From Photobacterium proteolyticum (lineage in GTDB: Bacteria; Pseudomonadota; Gammaproteobacteria; Enterobacterales; Vibrionaceae), in the NCBI RefSeq assembly GCF_001939735.1, contig NZ_MJIL01000052.1, positions 3,147 through 60,414 on the forward strand: a stretch of DNA of 57,268 nt, written 5' to 3'. Under the pieces are notes generated by a model that saw only the letters and a list, made by a program, of their open reading frames with translations, searched no databases and was not told the DNA's origin. The translations under genes and the position numbers were made by a program. Every line of letters begins with the position of its first letter. The stretch's first letter is position 1. This document shows positions 40,962 to 50,645 of the stretch, in pieces.

Positions 40962-42287
40962 CTAAGCCTTATTAATATGTTTGGCGAGCCTTTTCGCCAG
41001 GCAAATTAAAGTATAGGTTGGCGGGAGCCCCCATGATTCAGGGATCACTGAGGCATCACAGACATACAGGCCTTGGATATCTGTTTGCAGGTTGCTATCG
41101 ACTATATCGCCGATCCGGGCGCTGCCACCCTGGTGGGCTGCAAAATGATGGGTGCGATAAGTCTGGTCGGCACCAGCCTCGCGCAATATGCCTTCAGCAA
41201 TGATGGCACCAGATTCCAGTCGTTCTTTGTCACTTGATTGAAGGCGCTTGTTCACCCAACTTGAACCTATTTTTCCACTTAGTTCATCTTTTACTTTTAC
41301 CATCAGCGATAAGGTGTTGTTGGCAGACAGCATATGGTTGAGCTTACCTACTTGAGCGGTAAACAAGTGGAAGAACGGCTTGGGGAGGCTGAGATCGGAC
41401 AGCATTATGCCGTCATCGGGCAAGTGCAGCCCGGCAGCCATTGGGATCTCACCATCGGGATAGCTCTTTGAAACTCTTCCCATCACAGCAATGACCGGGT
41501 CAATAAAAAAGGCCTGCCCGGCATTGGTAATACCGGTCGTCTGTAGAATTTGCGCTGAGCCGATACCACCTGCGGCCAGAATAATGTTGTTGCTCCGTAC
41601 TGACCGAAGCTGCCCTTTATGCTTGAACTGGACGCCGACAGCGCGGTTGTTTTCAGTGAGCACCTGGGTGACTTTGGCTCCGGTGAGCAACTGGGCACCT
41701 TGTTTGGTGGCATCGTCCAAATACAGGCGGGCATTCCACTTGGCATCATGCGGGCAGCCGTACGAACACAGGTGACAGGCGGATCGGCATTTATCAATAT
41801 CGATGAACTTATCAAGTTTCTGCCAGTTGAGTCCGAGCTGTTTGGCTCCTTGTTTGATGCGGTGGGCCTTGGGGCCGATAAGATTGTCCGGGAGAGTTGA
41901 GATTGGCAGAGTACGCTCCACCTCTGCGATCTCAGCGGATAAGTCGATACCGTAGCGCAGGAACATCTCGGTTGGAGGAGCCATGGCGGTTGCGTAGTTA
42001 ATCGCCGAGCTGCCACCAGCGGTGATCCCACGAATTAATAATGATAGATCTGGGGTAATGTAGGCACTTTTGCCGGGGATCGCGGCTATTCCTGCCATTT
42101 GGATAAAAGAGCCAGTCAATGGCGCGTTGTTGCCCCATTCGAGAACCAATACCCGTTGACCTTGATTTGCCAGTTCCCAGGCAATGGTTGCACCGCCGGG
42201 GCCACTGCCGACAACTATGGCGTCAAATACAGTGTCATAAATGGTATCAGGCGAGGCATTACACAGGTCTATTGGTTTCGCGGGCAT
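40962..42287 (-). CDS. GMC-family FAD-dependent oxidoreductase with a Cys cluster
   Basis: A 441-residue flavoprotein: FAD-binding VVGSGPGGATIAWEL near 26-40, a GGSSAINYATA segment, and a C-terminal His block (THHFAAHQGGSARIG) and CDASVIPESWGLPPTYT. A four-cysteine run, C-x3-C-x2-C-x3-CP (CRSACHLCSYGCP), lies near 168-180 and resembles an iron-sulfur ligand set. It probably oxidises an alcohol, sterol or sugar-type substrate; the electron acceptor is unknown. It is divergent from a LysR gene that likely controls it. Confidence 0.88.
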   Translation of the reverse strand: MPAKPIDLCNASPDTIYDTVFDAIVVGSGPGGATIAWELANQGQRVLVLEWGNNAPLTGSFIQMAGIAAIPGKSAYITPDLSLLIRGITAGGSSAINYATAMAPPTEMFLRYGIDLSAEIAEVERTLPISTLPDNLIGPKAHRIKQGAKQLGLNWQKLDKFIDIDKCRSACHLCSYGCPHDAKWNARLYLDDATKQGAQLLTGAKVTQVLTENNRAVGVQFKHKGQLRSVRSNNIILAAGGIGSAQILQTTGITNAGQAFFIDPVIAVMGRVSKSYPDGEIPMAAGLHLPDDGIMLSDLSLPKPFFHLFTAQVGKLNHMLSANNTLSLMVKVKDELSGKIGSSWVNKRLQSSDKERLESGAIIAEGILREAGADQTYRTHHFAAHQGGSARIGDIVDSNLQTDIQGLYVCDASVIPESWGLPPTYTLICLAKRLAKHINKA

Positions 42288-42301
42288 GGTTTGACAACCT
42301 T

Positions 42302-42325
42302 ACTAGTCGATATCGAAATGCTAGT
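42302..42325. promoter_or_regulatory. Nested palindrome in the GMC/LysR divergent promoter
   Basis: ACTAG (42302-42306) and CTAGT (42321-42325) enclose the perfect 10-base palindrome TCGATATCGA (42307-42316), 15-40 bases from the GMC start codon. It is a candidate operator for the divergent LysR protein. Confidence 0.5.
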
Positions 42326-42434
42326 GACACTATACGTGACATTCCGTTCGGATCCATTACACTTAGCGCCCTTTTTCTGGCATAGCGGCCAACAAACAGA
42401 GTAATCGTTCATAGTTCAAGTGAGGATCGGTAAC

Positions 42435-43382
42435 GTGATTCAGGATCGTGCTGGCCAGATGGTCATCTTTCATACCTTGGTAAAAGCTGGCAGTTTTACG
42501 ATGGCTGCCAGGCAACTCTGTGTTTCGACGTCTCATGTCAGCAAGCAGCTAGGCGCTCTTGAGGGCGAACTTAACGTGAAGCTTGTACAGCGGACCACGC
42601 GAAGTTTTACCCTGACCGAAGCCGGGCAGCGTTTTGCAAGCTACTGCGAGCAGGTCGTCCATGCTGTTCAGGATGCCGATGCCATTATGGATGATGTCCG
42701 TGATGAAGTGGCTGGTGTGTTGCGCCTTGGATTGTCACAGTCTTTTGGGACCATGCATATTATCCCGGCAATAGAGCAGCTGCGGCAGCAATACCCGGAA
42801 TTGCAGGTTGAAGTGAGCCTGTTTGATCACAAGGCCAATATGCTCGAAGACGGTATTGATCTCTGGATCACCAATTATGAGCATATCCCCGAGGGGTACG
42901 TGGCCCAGAGGCTGGCCGACACACGCTTTGTAGTGGTGGCTTCGCCTGACTACCTGGTTCATCATCCCGTGCCGCATCATCCTAATGACCTGGTCAATCA
43001 CAACTGTCTGACCTATCAAAGTCGTCAACGTAATTACAGCACCTGGTCGTTCACCAGCCAGCAAGAAGCACTTTGTGTAACGGTGTCGGGTAACTATCGG
43101 GTGGATCTGGCGGAAGCGGTACGTGATGCGGCAATCTCAGGGTGGGGCATTGCCTATTTGGCAAGCTACCTGCTCACTGGCGAGTTTCGCGACGGTAAAT
43201 TAATCCAGTTGATGCCGGACTGGCAAGCCAACCAGAGCATGCCGTTTTATGCGGTGTATCCGAGCCGTAAACACCTGCCGCGTAAAATATCGGCGGTGAT
43301 TGCGTTTTTTAAAGAGTATATCGGTGAAACGCCTTATTGGGACAAGGCTCTAGCACCGTTGGTCAAACTGTCGGGGAAGTAA
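42435..43382 (+). CDS. LysR-family transcriptional regulator
   Basis: A 315-residue LysR regulator: helix-turn-helix AGSFTMAARQLCVSTSHVSKQL (about 19-40) and an effector domain to the end. It starts at GTG 42435, with GAGG 9 bases upstream; GTG 42420 and ATG 42459 are in frame but less well placed. It is divergent from the GMC oxidoreductase gene, the classical LysR arrangement, and so is probably its regulator. Confidence 0.9.
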   Translation: MIQDRAGQMVIFHTLVKAGSFTMAARQLCVSTSHVSKQLGALEGELNVKLVQRTTRSFTLTEAGQRFASYCEQVVHAVQDADAIMDDVRDEVAGVLRLGLSQSFGTMHIIPAIEQLRQQYPELQVEVSLFDHKANMLEDGIDLWITNYEHIPEGYVAQRLADTRFVVVASPDYLVHHPVPHHPNDLVNHNCLTYQSRQRNYSTWSFTSQQEALCVTVSGNYRVDLAEAVRDAAISGWGIAYLASYLLTGEFRDGKLIQLMPDWQANQSMPFYAVYPSRKHLPRKISAVIAFFKEYIGETPYWDKALAPLVKLSGK

Positions 43383-43621
43383 AACTGCCCGAAAATTATC
43401 CAGAGTTGCCAGTGTTGGCTTTTGTGATCGCCAAAATATCTTTTCCATATGGCAACAATAGCGATTAGATGATATTTAACTTCAATTAATACAATGAGAT
43501 AAATATATTGGTAGTGTTGGGCTTAATTTGTGCCACAAGCTGTTAACAAGCGGATATTGCATCAAGAGTCCCGTTGCCTAGAATGCGCGCCTCAACTTAA
43601 TTTGGTTACAAAGGTTCACGC

Positions 43622-44827
43622 ATGACGTCGTTGTTAGGTATTGTCACGATACTGCTCTTTGCATGGCTATTGTCAAAAGATCGCCGCAATATTCCCCTAA
43701 AAACTGTTTCACTGGCATTAGGGCTACAGGTGGCGTTTGCGCTGTTGGTGCTCTATGTGCCGGCTGGCAAAGAGGCATTGAATACAGTTACCGGTACTGT
43801 CTCCAGTGTGATTAATTACGGTCAGGAAGGGATCAGCTTTCTGTTTGGCGGCCTGGCCACCGGTAGCGTCGGTTTTGTCTTTGCCATCAATGTACTTGGC
43901 ATTATTATTTTCTTTTCTGCACTTATTTCAGCCCTTTATCATATCGGGCTGATGCCAAAGGTGATCAACCTGATTGGTGGTTCTTTGCAAAAACTGCTGG
44001 GCACCGGTCGCGCAGAGTCGCTATCGGCCACTGCCAATATTTTTGTCGGTATGATTGAAGCGCCGCTGGTGGTGAAGCCGTATTTGAAGAACATGAGCGA
44101 CTCGCAGTTTTTTGCTGTAATGACCTGCGGGCTAGCCTCGGTTGCCGGCGGTACACTGGTGGGATACGCCTCTTTGGGGGTGGAGCTGCACTTTCTGATT
44201 GCTGCCGCCTTTATGTCAGCGCCGGCGGGTTTGCTGATGGCAAAGATACTCTATCCGCCAAGTAATACCACGCTAGATCAGGATGAGATCACCTCGGTTG
44301 AGCTTCCTCGTGCGACAAATGTAGTGGAAGCCCTTGCGGACGGTGCGATGTCCGGCCTGAGAATTGCGGTTGCTATAGGGGCGACTCTGTTGGCTTTTGT
44401 CAGCGTTATTGCGCTGTTGAACGGTATGTTGGGTTATATCGGCGAGCTTGTGGGTATTGCGCTCAGCTTTGAATTGATCCTAGGCTATGTGTTCGCGCCT
44501 GTAGCCTGGTTGATTGGAGTGCCTTGGTATGAGGCAGTTACTGCCGGTTCGTTGATAGGCAACAAGATTGTAGTGAATGAATTTGTCGCCTTTATCGAGC
44601 TGATTAAGGTACAAGATCAGCTTAGTGCGCACTCTATGGCAATAGTGACCTTCGCCCTGTGCGGCTTTGCCAATATTTCGACCATGGCAATTCTCATTGG
44701 TGGGTTGGGCAGCCTAGTGCCGGAGCGTCGTACTTTTATCTCTCAGAATGGGTTTCGTGCTATTGCTGCCGGTGTGCTGGCTAACTTGATGAGCGCGGCT
44801 ATTGCAGGCGTGATCCTGTCACTTTAA
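43622..44827 (+). CDS. Concentrative nucleoside transporter (NupC family)
   Basis: A 401-residue CNT-family symporter with the N-terminal helices, the GFVFAINVLGIIIFFSALIS region, and the hallmark segments GLASVAGGTLVGYA (about 173-186), NKIVVNEFVAF (about 316-326) and LCGFANISTM. It imports nucleosides with protons or sodium. Single-gene unit with a terminator at 44858; the 238 bases upstream hold its promoter, and no operator was recognised. Confidence 0.94.
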   Translation: MTSLLGIVTILLFAWLLSKDRRNIPLKTVSLALGLQVAFALLVLYVPAGKEALNTVTGTVSSVINYGQEGISFLFGGLATGSVGFVFAINVLGIIIFFSALISALYHIGLMPKVINLIGGSLQKLLGTGRAESLSATANIFVGMIEAPLVVKPYLKNMSDSQFFAVMTCGLASVAGGTLVGYASLGVELHFLIAAAFMSAPAGLLMAKILYPPSNTTLDQDEITSVELPRATNVVEALADGAMSGLRIAVAIGATLLAFVSVIALLNGMLGYIGELVGIALSFELILGYVFAPVAWLIGVPWYEAVTAGSLIGNKIVVNEFVAFIELIKVQDQLSAHSMAIVTFALCGFANISTMAILIGGLGSLVPERRTFISQNGFRAIAAGVLANLMSAAIAGVILSL

Positions 44828-44857
44828 GTGCATTGTCGCCGATTCGGGGCGAAACAG

Positions 44858-44890
44858 AAAGGGAGTCCTTATTTGGGGCTCCCTTTGTTG
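44858..44890 (+). terminator. Terminator of the nucleoside transporter gene
   Basis: AAAGGGAGTCC pairs with GGGCTCCCTTT around a short loop, 30 bases past the stop codon. A T-rich tail follows. Confidence 0.8.
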
Positions 44891-44915
44891 TGTTACAGAT
44901 ATAGAGATATTGGCT

Positions 44916-46286
44916 CTAGTTACATTCAGCGAGCTTGAGGTTTGGTGTCACCTTGTCCTTTCCCCGAATATCCTGCCAAACCATAGGCGCAACTATCGCA
45001 AACAAGACAACATTCGATACTGGAACAGAAAGCCATACCCCGTCGACACCCAGCCACTGTGGCAACAGATACAGGAATGGCAGCTGAATGAGCATGTTGC
45101 CAGCAGAAATCGCCAGTGCCTTTCCGCCTTGACTGACAGCCATGAAATACACCGATGACAGGGCAATAAAGCCATCCAGAAACATTGAGAACAGGTGTAA
45201 CCGCAGGCCGTTTGTTGTTTCACTGACCAATACTGGATCGTCATTGGTAAACAGGCCGATCATGGCCTCGGGAAACAGGTTTAGTAGTATTACGGCGCTA
45301 ATACCGGTGAGCAGTACCACTTTGATGGCCAAGGCAAGCGTTGCTTTTATCTTATTCATTTGTCCTGAGCCAAAGTAATAGCTCACCGGAGGTTGCATCC
45401 CACCAGCAACCCCTTCGGCTAACAGGTAGTACATGGTCATCAGGTAACCGACGATAGCAAACGCACCAACGTGTACCGAGCTGCCATATTCCATGAACAG
45501 CCGATTATGCAAAGCAATAACGAAGCTGAAATAGGCGTACATGAACAGGCTTGAGGTGCCTAATCCTATGGACTTAGCAGCCAGCCTCGGGCTGAATCGT
45601 AGCTTTCCCAAGCTTAGCCTTAGCTGGGAAAATGGTGAAAAATAATAGCCGATAGCGACAACAAAGACGGTAACTTGCGAGAAAATGGTAGCGATGGCTG
45701 CGCCTTCCAGCCCCCAGCCAAACCGACCAATGAATAGGTAATCGAGCGCAATATTAATCAGGGCACCGATGACCATCAAAATGGTCGAAAAGTTCGGGCT
45801 GTCATCATTGCGGATCAGCATTGGCATTGCGCCTGCCGCAATCGTAAATATCGCTCCCCATGAGAAGATATCGATATACTCAGTGCCAAGCCTCAGGGTT
45901 TCTCCGACGGCCCCCTGGGCGATAAGCATCGCTGGCCCAAATGCCGAGACCAACGCCATCATGAGCACACCGGCCATAAGAATGAGGCCAAGGCCTGTAG
46001 TCAATGTCCTGCGCGCTTTGTCTGTTGCCCCTTCGCCGCGGTAGATAGAGATCAGGCTGCCCGAGCCCATTCCTACCAACAGGCCAAGACCGACAATCAC
46101 ACCAATAATAGGCCACGCCATATTAATCCCGGCCAGGCCCTCAAAGCCAATATAGTGACCTACAAAAATACCGTCGATGACCTGATAGAGGCCATTGACC
46201 AACATGGCAACGACTGACGGGATCGCGTAGCGCCAAAACGTGCGGTTTACTGAATTATCTGTGGTTACTGTCTCTTGCATAGCCAT
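44916..46286 (-). CDS. MATE-family multidrug/metabolite exporter
   Basis: A 456-residue transporter with twelve hydrophobic segments in two homologous halves (AIPSVVAMLVNGLYQVIDGIFVGHYIG near 15-41; LGTSSLFMYAYFSFVIAL near 238-255), as in NorM/DinF-type MATE antiporters. It exports cationic drugs or metabolites using sodium or protons. It diverges from a LysR gene across a region with a LysR-type dyad and a 7-base tandem repeat, so its expression may vary with repeat number. Confidence 0.92.
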   Translation of the reverse strand: MAMQETVTTDNSVNRTFWRYAIPSVVAMLVNGLYQVIDGIFVGHYIGFEGLAGINMAWPIIGVIVGLGLLVGMGSGSLISIYRGEGATDKARRTLTTGLGLILMAGVLMMALVSAFGPAMLIAQGAVGETLRLGTEYIDIFSWGAIFTIAAGAMPMLIRNDDSPNFSTILMVIGALINIALDYLFIGRFGWGLEGAAIATIFSQVTVFVVAIGYYFSPFSQLRLSLGKLRFSPRLAAKSIGLGTSSLFMYAYFSFVIALHNRLFMEYGSSVHVGAFAIVGYLMTMYYLLAEGVAGGMQPPVSYYFGSGQMNKIKATLALAIKVVLLTGISAVILLNLFPEAMIGLFTNDDPVLVSETTNGLRLHLFSMFLDGFIALSSVYFMAVSQGGKALAISAGNMLIQLPFLYLLPQWLGVDGVWLSVPVSNVVLFAIVAPMVWQDIRGKDKVTPNLKLAECN

Positions 46287-46345
46287 TATTCATTTTCCGA
46301 TGTTATAGAGGGAATTATGCGTGAAATGCAGATTGATGAAAGTTG

Positions 46346-46368
46346 GTATCCATCCGGTTTTCGGATAC
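46346..46368. promoter_or_regulatory. LysR-type dyad between MATE and LysR genes
   Basis: GTATCC and GGATAC are perfect 6-base arms around an 11-base spacer (T-N11-A type). It lies 60 bases from the MATE start codon and directly before the 7-base repeat array. It is the expected binding site of the divergent LysR protein. Confidence 0.65.
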
Positions 46369-46372
46369 ATTG

Positions 46373-46435
<63 letters not shown>

Positions 46436-46446
46436 AAGGACATGAA

Positions 46447-47331
46447 ATGAATTGGACGCTTGATCAGTTAGAAGCCTTTGTTATGGCCGTCAATCATGGG
46501 TCGTTCTCAGCGGCGGCAAGAAAAATAGGCAAGGCCCAGTCTCGGGTGAGTACGGCGATCACCAATTTGGAAGCCGACCTCGGGTTCGAACTGTTTGATC
46601 GCAGTGCTCGCCTGCCGGTGCTAACGCCTGAAGGCAAAGAGATGTACATTGAGGCACAGGCCGTACTAGCGCAGTGTCAGCGAATGCAATCGCGGGCGAT
46701 GACAGTCTCGACCGGTGAGGAAATTTCGCTTACCGTCGCCATGGACGAAGCCGTGCCTATTTTGTCTTTTGAGAACTTTTTCCTGCAAATTGCTGCGAAG
46801 TATCCGCTCTTGAAGCTCACTATCATCAATGGCTCGCAGGACGATATTGCACGCTGGGTAAGTGAGAAAAGAGCCGATATTGGTATTTTGTTTCACATTA
46901 AAAGCTTGCCTGACAACCTGGAATTTATGCCTATCAGCCAGTTCTACCAGTCCCTGATTGTTTCCTCCGAGCATCCGTTAGCAACGGTTTCGGCGCCACG
47001 TGTGAGTGAGCTTAATCGTTATCGCCAACTGGTGATCCGCGAGCGGATGGGGGAGGCCTCGGCCAAGCCGATTTCATCCAATCATTGGTACGTTGATAGC
47101 TATTACTATATTACGGCTCTGGTCACTCGGGGAGTTGGCTGGGCTTTGGTTCCGGAGCATCTGGCGAAAGAAGAGTGGTATGTCGACGAGCTGGTTGAGT
47201 TATCTACCGAGCATATCGCTGATTCGCTGCTGGTTGAGATGGGAGTCGTCAAGCGGCGCGATAAAGGAAGTGGCAAAATCATGACCTGGATGTATGACGA
47301 GCTAAGTTCAATGTTCAAGGAAAACACCTAG
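46447..47331 (+). CDS. LysR-family transcriptional regulator
   Basis: A 294-residue LysR regulator: helix-turn-helix GSFSAAARKIGKAQSRVSTA (about 19-38), then an effector domain with DMELARs-type beta strands. ATG 46447 is 6 bases after TAAGGA. An ATG of the repeat array (46427) opens an 7-codon frame that ends in TGA overlapping this ATG, so leader-peptide coupling is possible. It is divergent from the MATE gene, its probable target. Confidence 0.92.
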   Translation: MNWTLDQLEAFVMAVNHGSFSAAARKIGKAQSRVSTAITNLEADLGFELFDRSARLPVLTPEGKEMYIEAQAVLAQCQRMQSRAMTVSTGEEISLTVAMDEAVPILSFENFFLQIAAKYPLLKLTIINGSQDDIARWVSEKRADIGILFHIKSLPDNLEFMPISQFYQSLIVSSEHPLATVSAPRVSELNRYRQLVIRERMGEASAKPISSNHWYVDSYYYITALVTRGVGWALVPEHLAKEEWYVDELVELSTEHIADSLLVEMGVVKRRDKGSGKIMTWMYDELSSMFKENT

Positions 47332-47394
47332 TGCGAGCAAGAATCTATGCATAACTTTACGTTTTGCTAGCAAATTTTAAGGCAAAATCGAGGT

Positions 47395-49371
47395 ATGATT
47401 AAGGCATTCGAGCCATCAATAGGGTGTTTAGTGCAAAACATGTGTTCCCGAACTGCATCTTCCTCAGAAAACCTGCCCTTGTTGCTGGCAGGCCCTATCT
47501 TGCGTAAATGCACGGCGAAAGAGCTAACGTTGTGGCTTGTCACATCCGAGCCCTTGGCCGCAACGTTCTCCCTTTTCCATCCTGCCGATGATGAACCTTT
47601 CTTTTCTGAGCAGATCACGACCGCGGAGCAAATCCAGGTAGGTCAGTCCGCCTGGGTGACAATGGCCAGCATCAAAGGCCATTTTCCTGTCGCTACCGTG
47701 TTGGAATATCAGCTGGTTACTCAACGAGGAGACATTACCGAACTGGTCCCTACTTTGTTGTATCCCGGTGAAAAGCGGTTGTCGTTCAGCATTAAGCAGA
47801 ATGCTGATTACGTACTGCATGGTTCTTGCCGAAATCCGCATTATCCGAGCAAGGATAGCCTGGTTGCCGCGGATGATAAGCTGGCTTTGCAACCGGTTCA
47901 GGATCGTCCGGCGTTGCTGATGATGAGTGGTGATCAGATCTATGCCGATCATGTTGCCGGACCTACACTGGACGCTATTCAGCAGGTTATCGGATTACTG
48001 GGACTGCCTGATGAAACTTTCGCCCAGGGGCCGGTAGCCAACACCCAGTCACTTTATCAGCATGGCTATAACTTCTATGGCCGTGAAAAGATCTTGCCGC
48101 ACTATGTGGAAAGCGGCAACTGGCTGTCGGATAACGGATTGCGAAAATGGCTGCCAAATCGGGGAAGGCCGGTCTTTAGCTCCCGGGAATGTGAAAATCA
48201 CCTGATGAGCTTCAGTGAGTTCTTTGCCATGTATCTGTTGGTGTGGTCGCCGCAGTTGTGGCAGCTTGTCGACGGTGAGCGGCTGGAAAAGTGCGGCTTC
48301 ATGTCTGGTCAGCGTACGCTTGAGTCTAAATGGCAGCAGCTATGGCATCAAGAAAAGCGGAACATCGATGAATTTGTTGCAGGATTGCCGCAGGTTCAGC
48401 GCTTAATGGCGCATATACCGACTTATATGATTTTTGATGATCACGATATTACTGACGACTGGAACCTGACAGTTGGCTGGGAAAAAGCGGCATACGGTAA
48501 CTTATTGTCCCGCCGCATCATTGGCAATGGCCTGATCAGCTATTGGCTGTGCCAGGGATGGGGCAATGCGCCTGAGCATTTTGATCAGGAGTTTCTCAAT
48601 CTGGCCAAGAGTTATTTCTCTGAGCCAGTTTGTGAATGTCAGGATAAGCTGATAAACCACCTGTATCGATTTGAGCAATGGCATTACACCATTGAAACAA
48701 CACCAAAAATGCTGGTGCTGGATACCCGCACCCGACGCTGGCGCTCAGAGTCGAAAATGAACAAACCGTCGGGGCTGATGGACTGGGAAGCACTGACCGA
48801 GCTGCAGCAGTCGCTGCTGAATGAGCCAGCGGTGATCATCGTCTCTGCGGCACCTATGTTCGGGGTGAAGTTTATTGAAATGCTTCAGCGCGGCATGACC
48901 TGGCTTGGTCAGCCATTGCTGATTGATGCCGAAAACTGGATGGCGCATCCGGGTTCTGCCAATACCTTGCTCAGTATCTTTACCCATACCAAGACACCGA
49001 CAAACTTCGTGATCTTATCTGGCGATGTCCATTACTCGTTTGCCTATGATATAAAGCTGCGCTTTCGACGCAGCAGCCCGAATATTTATCAAATCACATC
49101 AAGCGGGATTAAGAATGAATTCCCTAATGCCTTGCTGCGTTTTTGTGATGTGATGGATAGGGTACTGTATAGCCCGCACTCTCCCTTGAACTGGCTAACT
49201 AAGCGCAAACGGCTGAAAATTATAAAGCGCGATCCCGATACCGCTGGAAAACACCGCTTGGTCAACTGCAGCGCAATTGGTGAGTTGCACCTCGATAGTA
49301 ACGGCAAGCCAAGCCGGGTTGAGATCCTGACTGCTGATGGTGATACGGTGTGCTTTCCGCCTGTTGATTAG
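47395..49371 (+). CDS. PhoD-like metallophosphatase family protein
   Basis: The protein has about 658 residues. The PhoD/metallophosphatase motifs appear in order: HGSCRNPHYP (about 142-151), MSGDQIYADH (about 177-186), FDDHDITDDWN near 345, and LSGDVHYSFAYD near 540. These supply metal ligands Cys/Asp/His as in phosphodiesterase-alkaline phosphatase D enzymes. There is no clear signal peptide, so a cytosolic phosphodiesterase is possible. The start is uncertain: ATG 47395, GTG 47431 and ATG 47440 are all in frame, and the first 40 residues look unconstrained. Confidence 0.85.
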   Translation: MIKAFEPSIGCLVQNMCSRTASSSENLPLLLAGPILRKCTAKELTLWLVTSEPLAATFSLFHPADDEPFFSEQITTAEQIQVGQSAWVTMASIKGHFPVATVLEYQLVTQRGDITELVPTLLYPGEKRLSFSIKQNADYVLHGSCRNPHYPSKDSLVAADDKLALQPVQDRPALLMMSGDQIYADHVAGPTLDAIQQVIGLLGLPDETFAQGPVANTQSLYQHGYNFYGREKILPHYVESGNWLSDNGLRKWLPNRGRPVFSSRECENHLMSFSEFFAMYLLVWSPQLWQLVDGERLEKCGFMSGQRTLESKWQQLWHQEKRNIDEFVAGLPQVQRLMAHIPTYMIFDDHDITDDWNLTVGWEKAAYGNLLSRRIIGNGLISYWLCQGWGNAPEHFDQEFLNLAKSYFSEPVCECQDKLINHLYRFEQWHYTIETTPKMLVLDTRTRRWRSESKMNKPSGLMDWEALTELQQSLLNEPAVIIVSAAPMFGVKFIEMLQRGMTWLGQPLLIDAENWMAHPGSANTLLSIFTHTKTPTNFVILSGDVHYSFAYDIKLRFRRSSPNIYQITSSGIKNEFPNALLRFCDVMDRVLYSPHSPLNWLTKRKRLKIIKRDPDTAGKHRLVNCSAIGELHLDSNGKPSRVEILTADGDTVCFPPVD

Positions 49372-49395
49372 CGCTATAGCGTGATGATAAGAAAT

Positions 49396-49419
49396 ATCTG
49401 CTCTTTAAGGAGGGCAGAT
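49396..49419. terminator. Hairpin between convergent phosphatase and phospholipase genes
   Basis: ATCTGCTCT and AGGGCAGAT form a 9-bp stem (one G-T pair) with a 6-base loop. T tracts on both sides are weak, so the call rests mainly on its position between two convergent 3' ends. Confidence 0.5.
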
Positions 49420-49437
49420 AGTTATATCAATCTCACT

Positions 49438-50427
49438 CTATAACCACTCATAAATTAATATCCCCAAGCTGATTCGGTTTACATAATGGTCATAGTCAAT
49501 CAAGCTTTCACCATAGCCGTTGTAATATTGCAGGTATAATTTAACGATATCGTAAACCGGGAATGCCCAGCTTAATTCGATACCGCCTTTATTATCGTCA
49601 AACTTTAGATTGTTACGTAATAAAAGGCTATACAGTGTTCCTTCATCTTTGTATGTCAGGCGATAATTTCCATAGCCCATGTAATCTTCAATGTTAGGGT
49701 TGTCATCGTCCTCGTCACTCTCAGGAATGCGATACCAGGGTTGAATGGAGAGAAGGAAATCACCGCTGGTGAGCTGGAAGTTTGCATATAGCCGATTCCA
49801 GCTTCGGGAGAGCAACTCAGAGCGCCCGTTCGACTGATGAATAAGACCAATATCCGTCATGACAAGTTTAAAACCGAAGATATCAACATTGGAGTAGTAG
49901 GAGGCAAAGATTTCTGGCGCATAGTTCGTTTCCCTGAAAGGCGCTGATTCATCAGAGTTATACAGTTGCCACCACGCCCTCTGAGTATAGCCAAACCAGA
50001 TATCCCAGTTATCGCGGTAGATATCGTCCAGTAGCTTAAATTTACCGCTGATCTGAAACTTGACTTCAAACCTGTCGAGTTCAGCCCCTGGAGCAAATTC
50101 TTCGAACGCATCTTCATTAGGTTTTTTGTTATACGAAAGTGGGAGGATGTAGTTAGGATAGTGAGGAGTCAGTTGAAATATTTTCCTGTCTTTGAAATAG
50201 CTGACAATCTCGTTGCTATCCATGGTCGTGAGATTGAACGCTCTTGTTTCGCTATTAGGTGCCGCTGATTTATCAGCATTGTCTGATAGTTCGAGGCCGC
50301 CCTTTGATAGCTGGTCATAACATTCTAACCGCTGGTGATCGACCTTAATGTTCGCACAGCTTGAATGGGCTTGGAAGCTTAAGAAATACATGAATATACA
50401 GCAGGCAATGTATTTGTTTGTCATCAT
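49438..50427 (-). CDS. pldA: Outer-membrane phospholipase A (OMPLA)
   Basis: The 329-residue protein has a signal peptide (to about 21), then an N-terminal extension and a 12-strand barrel. The OMPLA active-site run is intact: IHQSNGRSE...SRSWNRLY, giving His197, Ser199 and Asn211 (E. coli His142, Ser144, Asn156). The enzyme hydrolyses phospholipids that reach the outer leaflet after envelope damage. The start is ATG 50425-50427; TTG 50428-50430 is also in frame. It is divergent from the patatin-barrel phospholipase gene. Confidence 0.94.
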   Translation of the reverse strand: MMTNKYIACCIFMYFLSFQAHSSCANIKVDHQRLECYDQLSKGGLELSDNADKSAAPNSETRAFNLTTMDSNEIVSYFKDRKIFQLTPHYPNYILPLSYNKKPNEDAFEEFAPGAELDRFEVKFQISGKFKLLDDIYRDNWDIWFGYTQRAWWQLYNSDESAPFRETNYAPEIFASYYSNVDIFGFKLVMTDIGLIHQSNGRSELLSRSWNRLYANFQLTSGDFLLSIQPWYRIPESDEDDDNPNIEDYMGYGNYRLTYKDEGTLYSLLLRNNLKFDDNKGGIELSWAFPVYDIVKLYLQYYNGYGESLIDYDHYVNRISLGILIYEWL

Positions 50428-50645
50428 CAAGCTTTAAGCCTCCCTGTGCCTGTTATTAGGCGTGTTATCTTCTTAGCGTAGTGGAAGGAACGTAGGAAAT
50501 AATATGAACTCAGAGGTGTTTTCCTTATTTATTAATAATAAGAAAAGCATGTTTAAAAACTAATAATAATCGTTTTGGAGAATTCTATTTGGAGCCTGTG
50601 TTATATGGTTTTATGAGGCATTGATGCGCGAGGAGGCATATTAGC

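Noticed and set aside
41483..42031. A 182-codon frame on the minus strand within the GMC gene
   Set aside because: It is a shifted frame of a well-conserved flavoprotein gene with no motif of its own.
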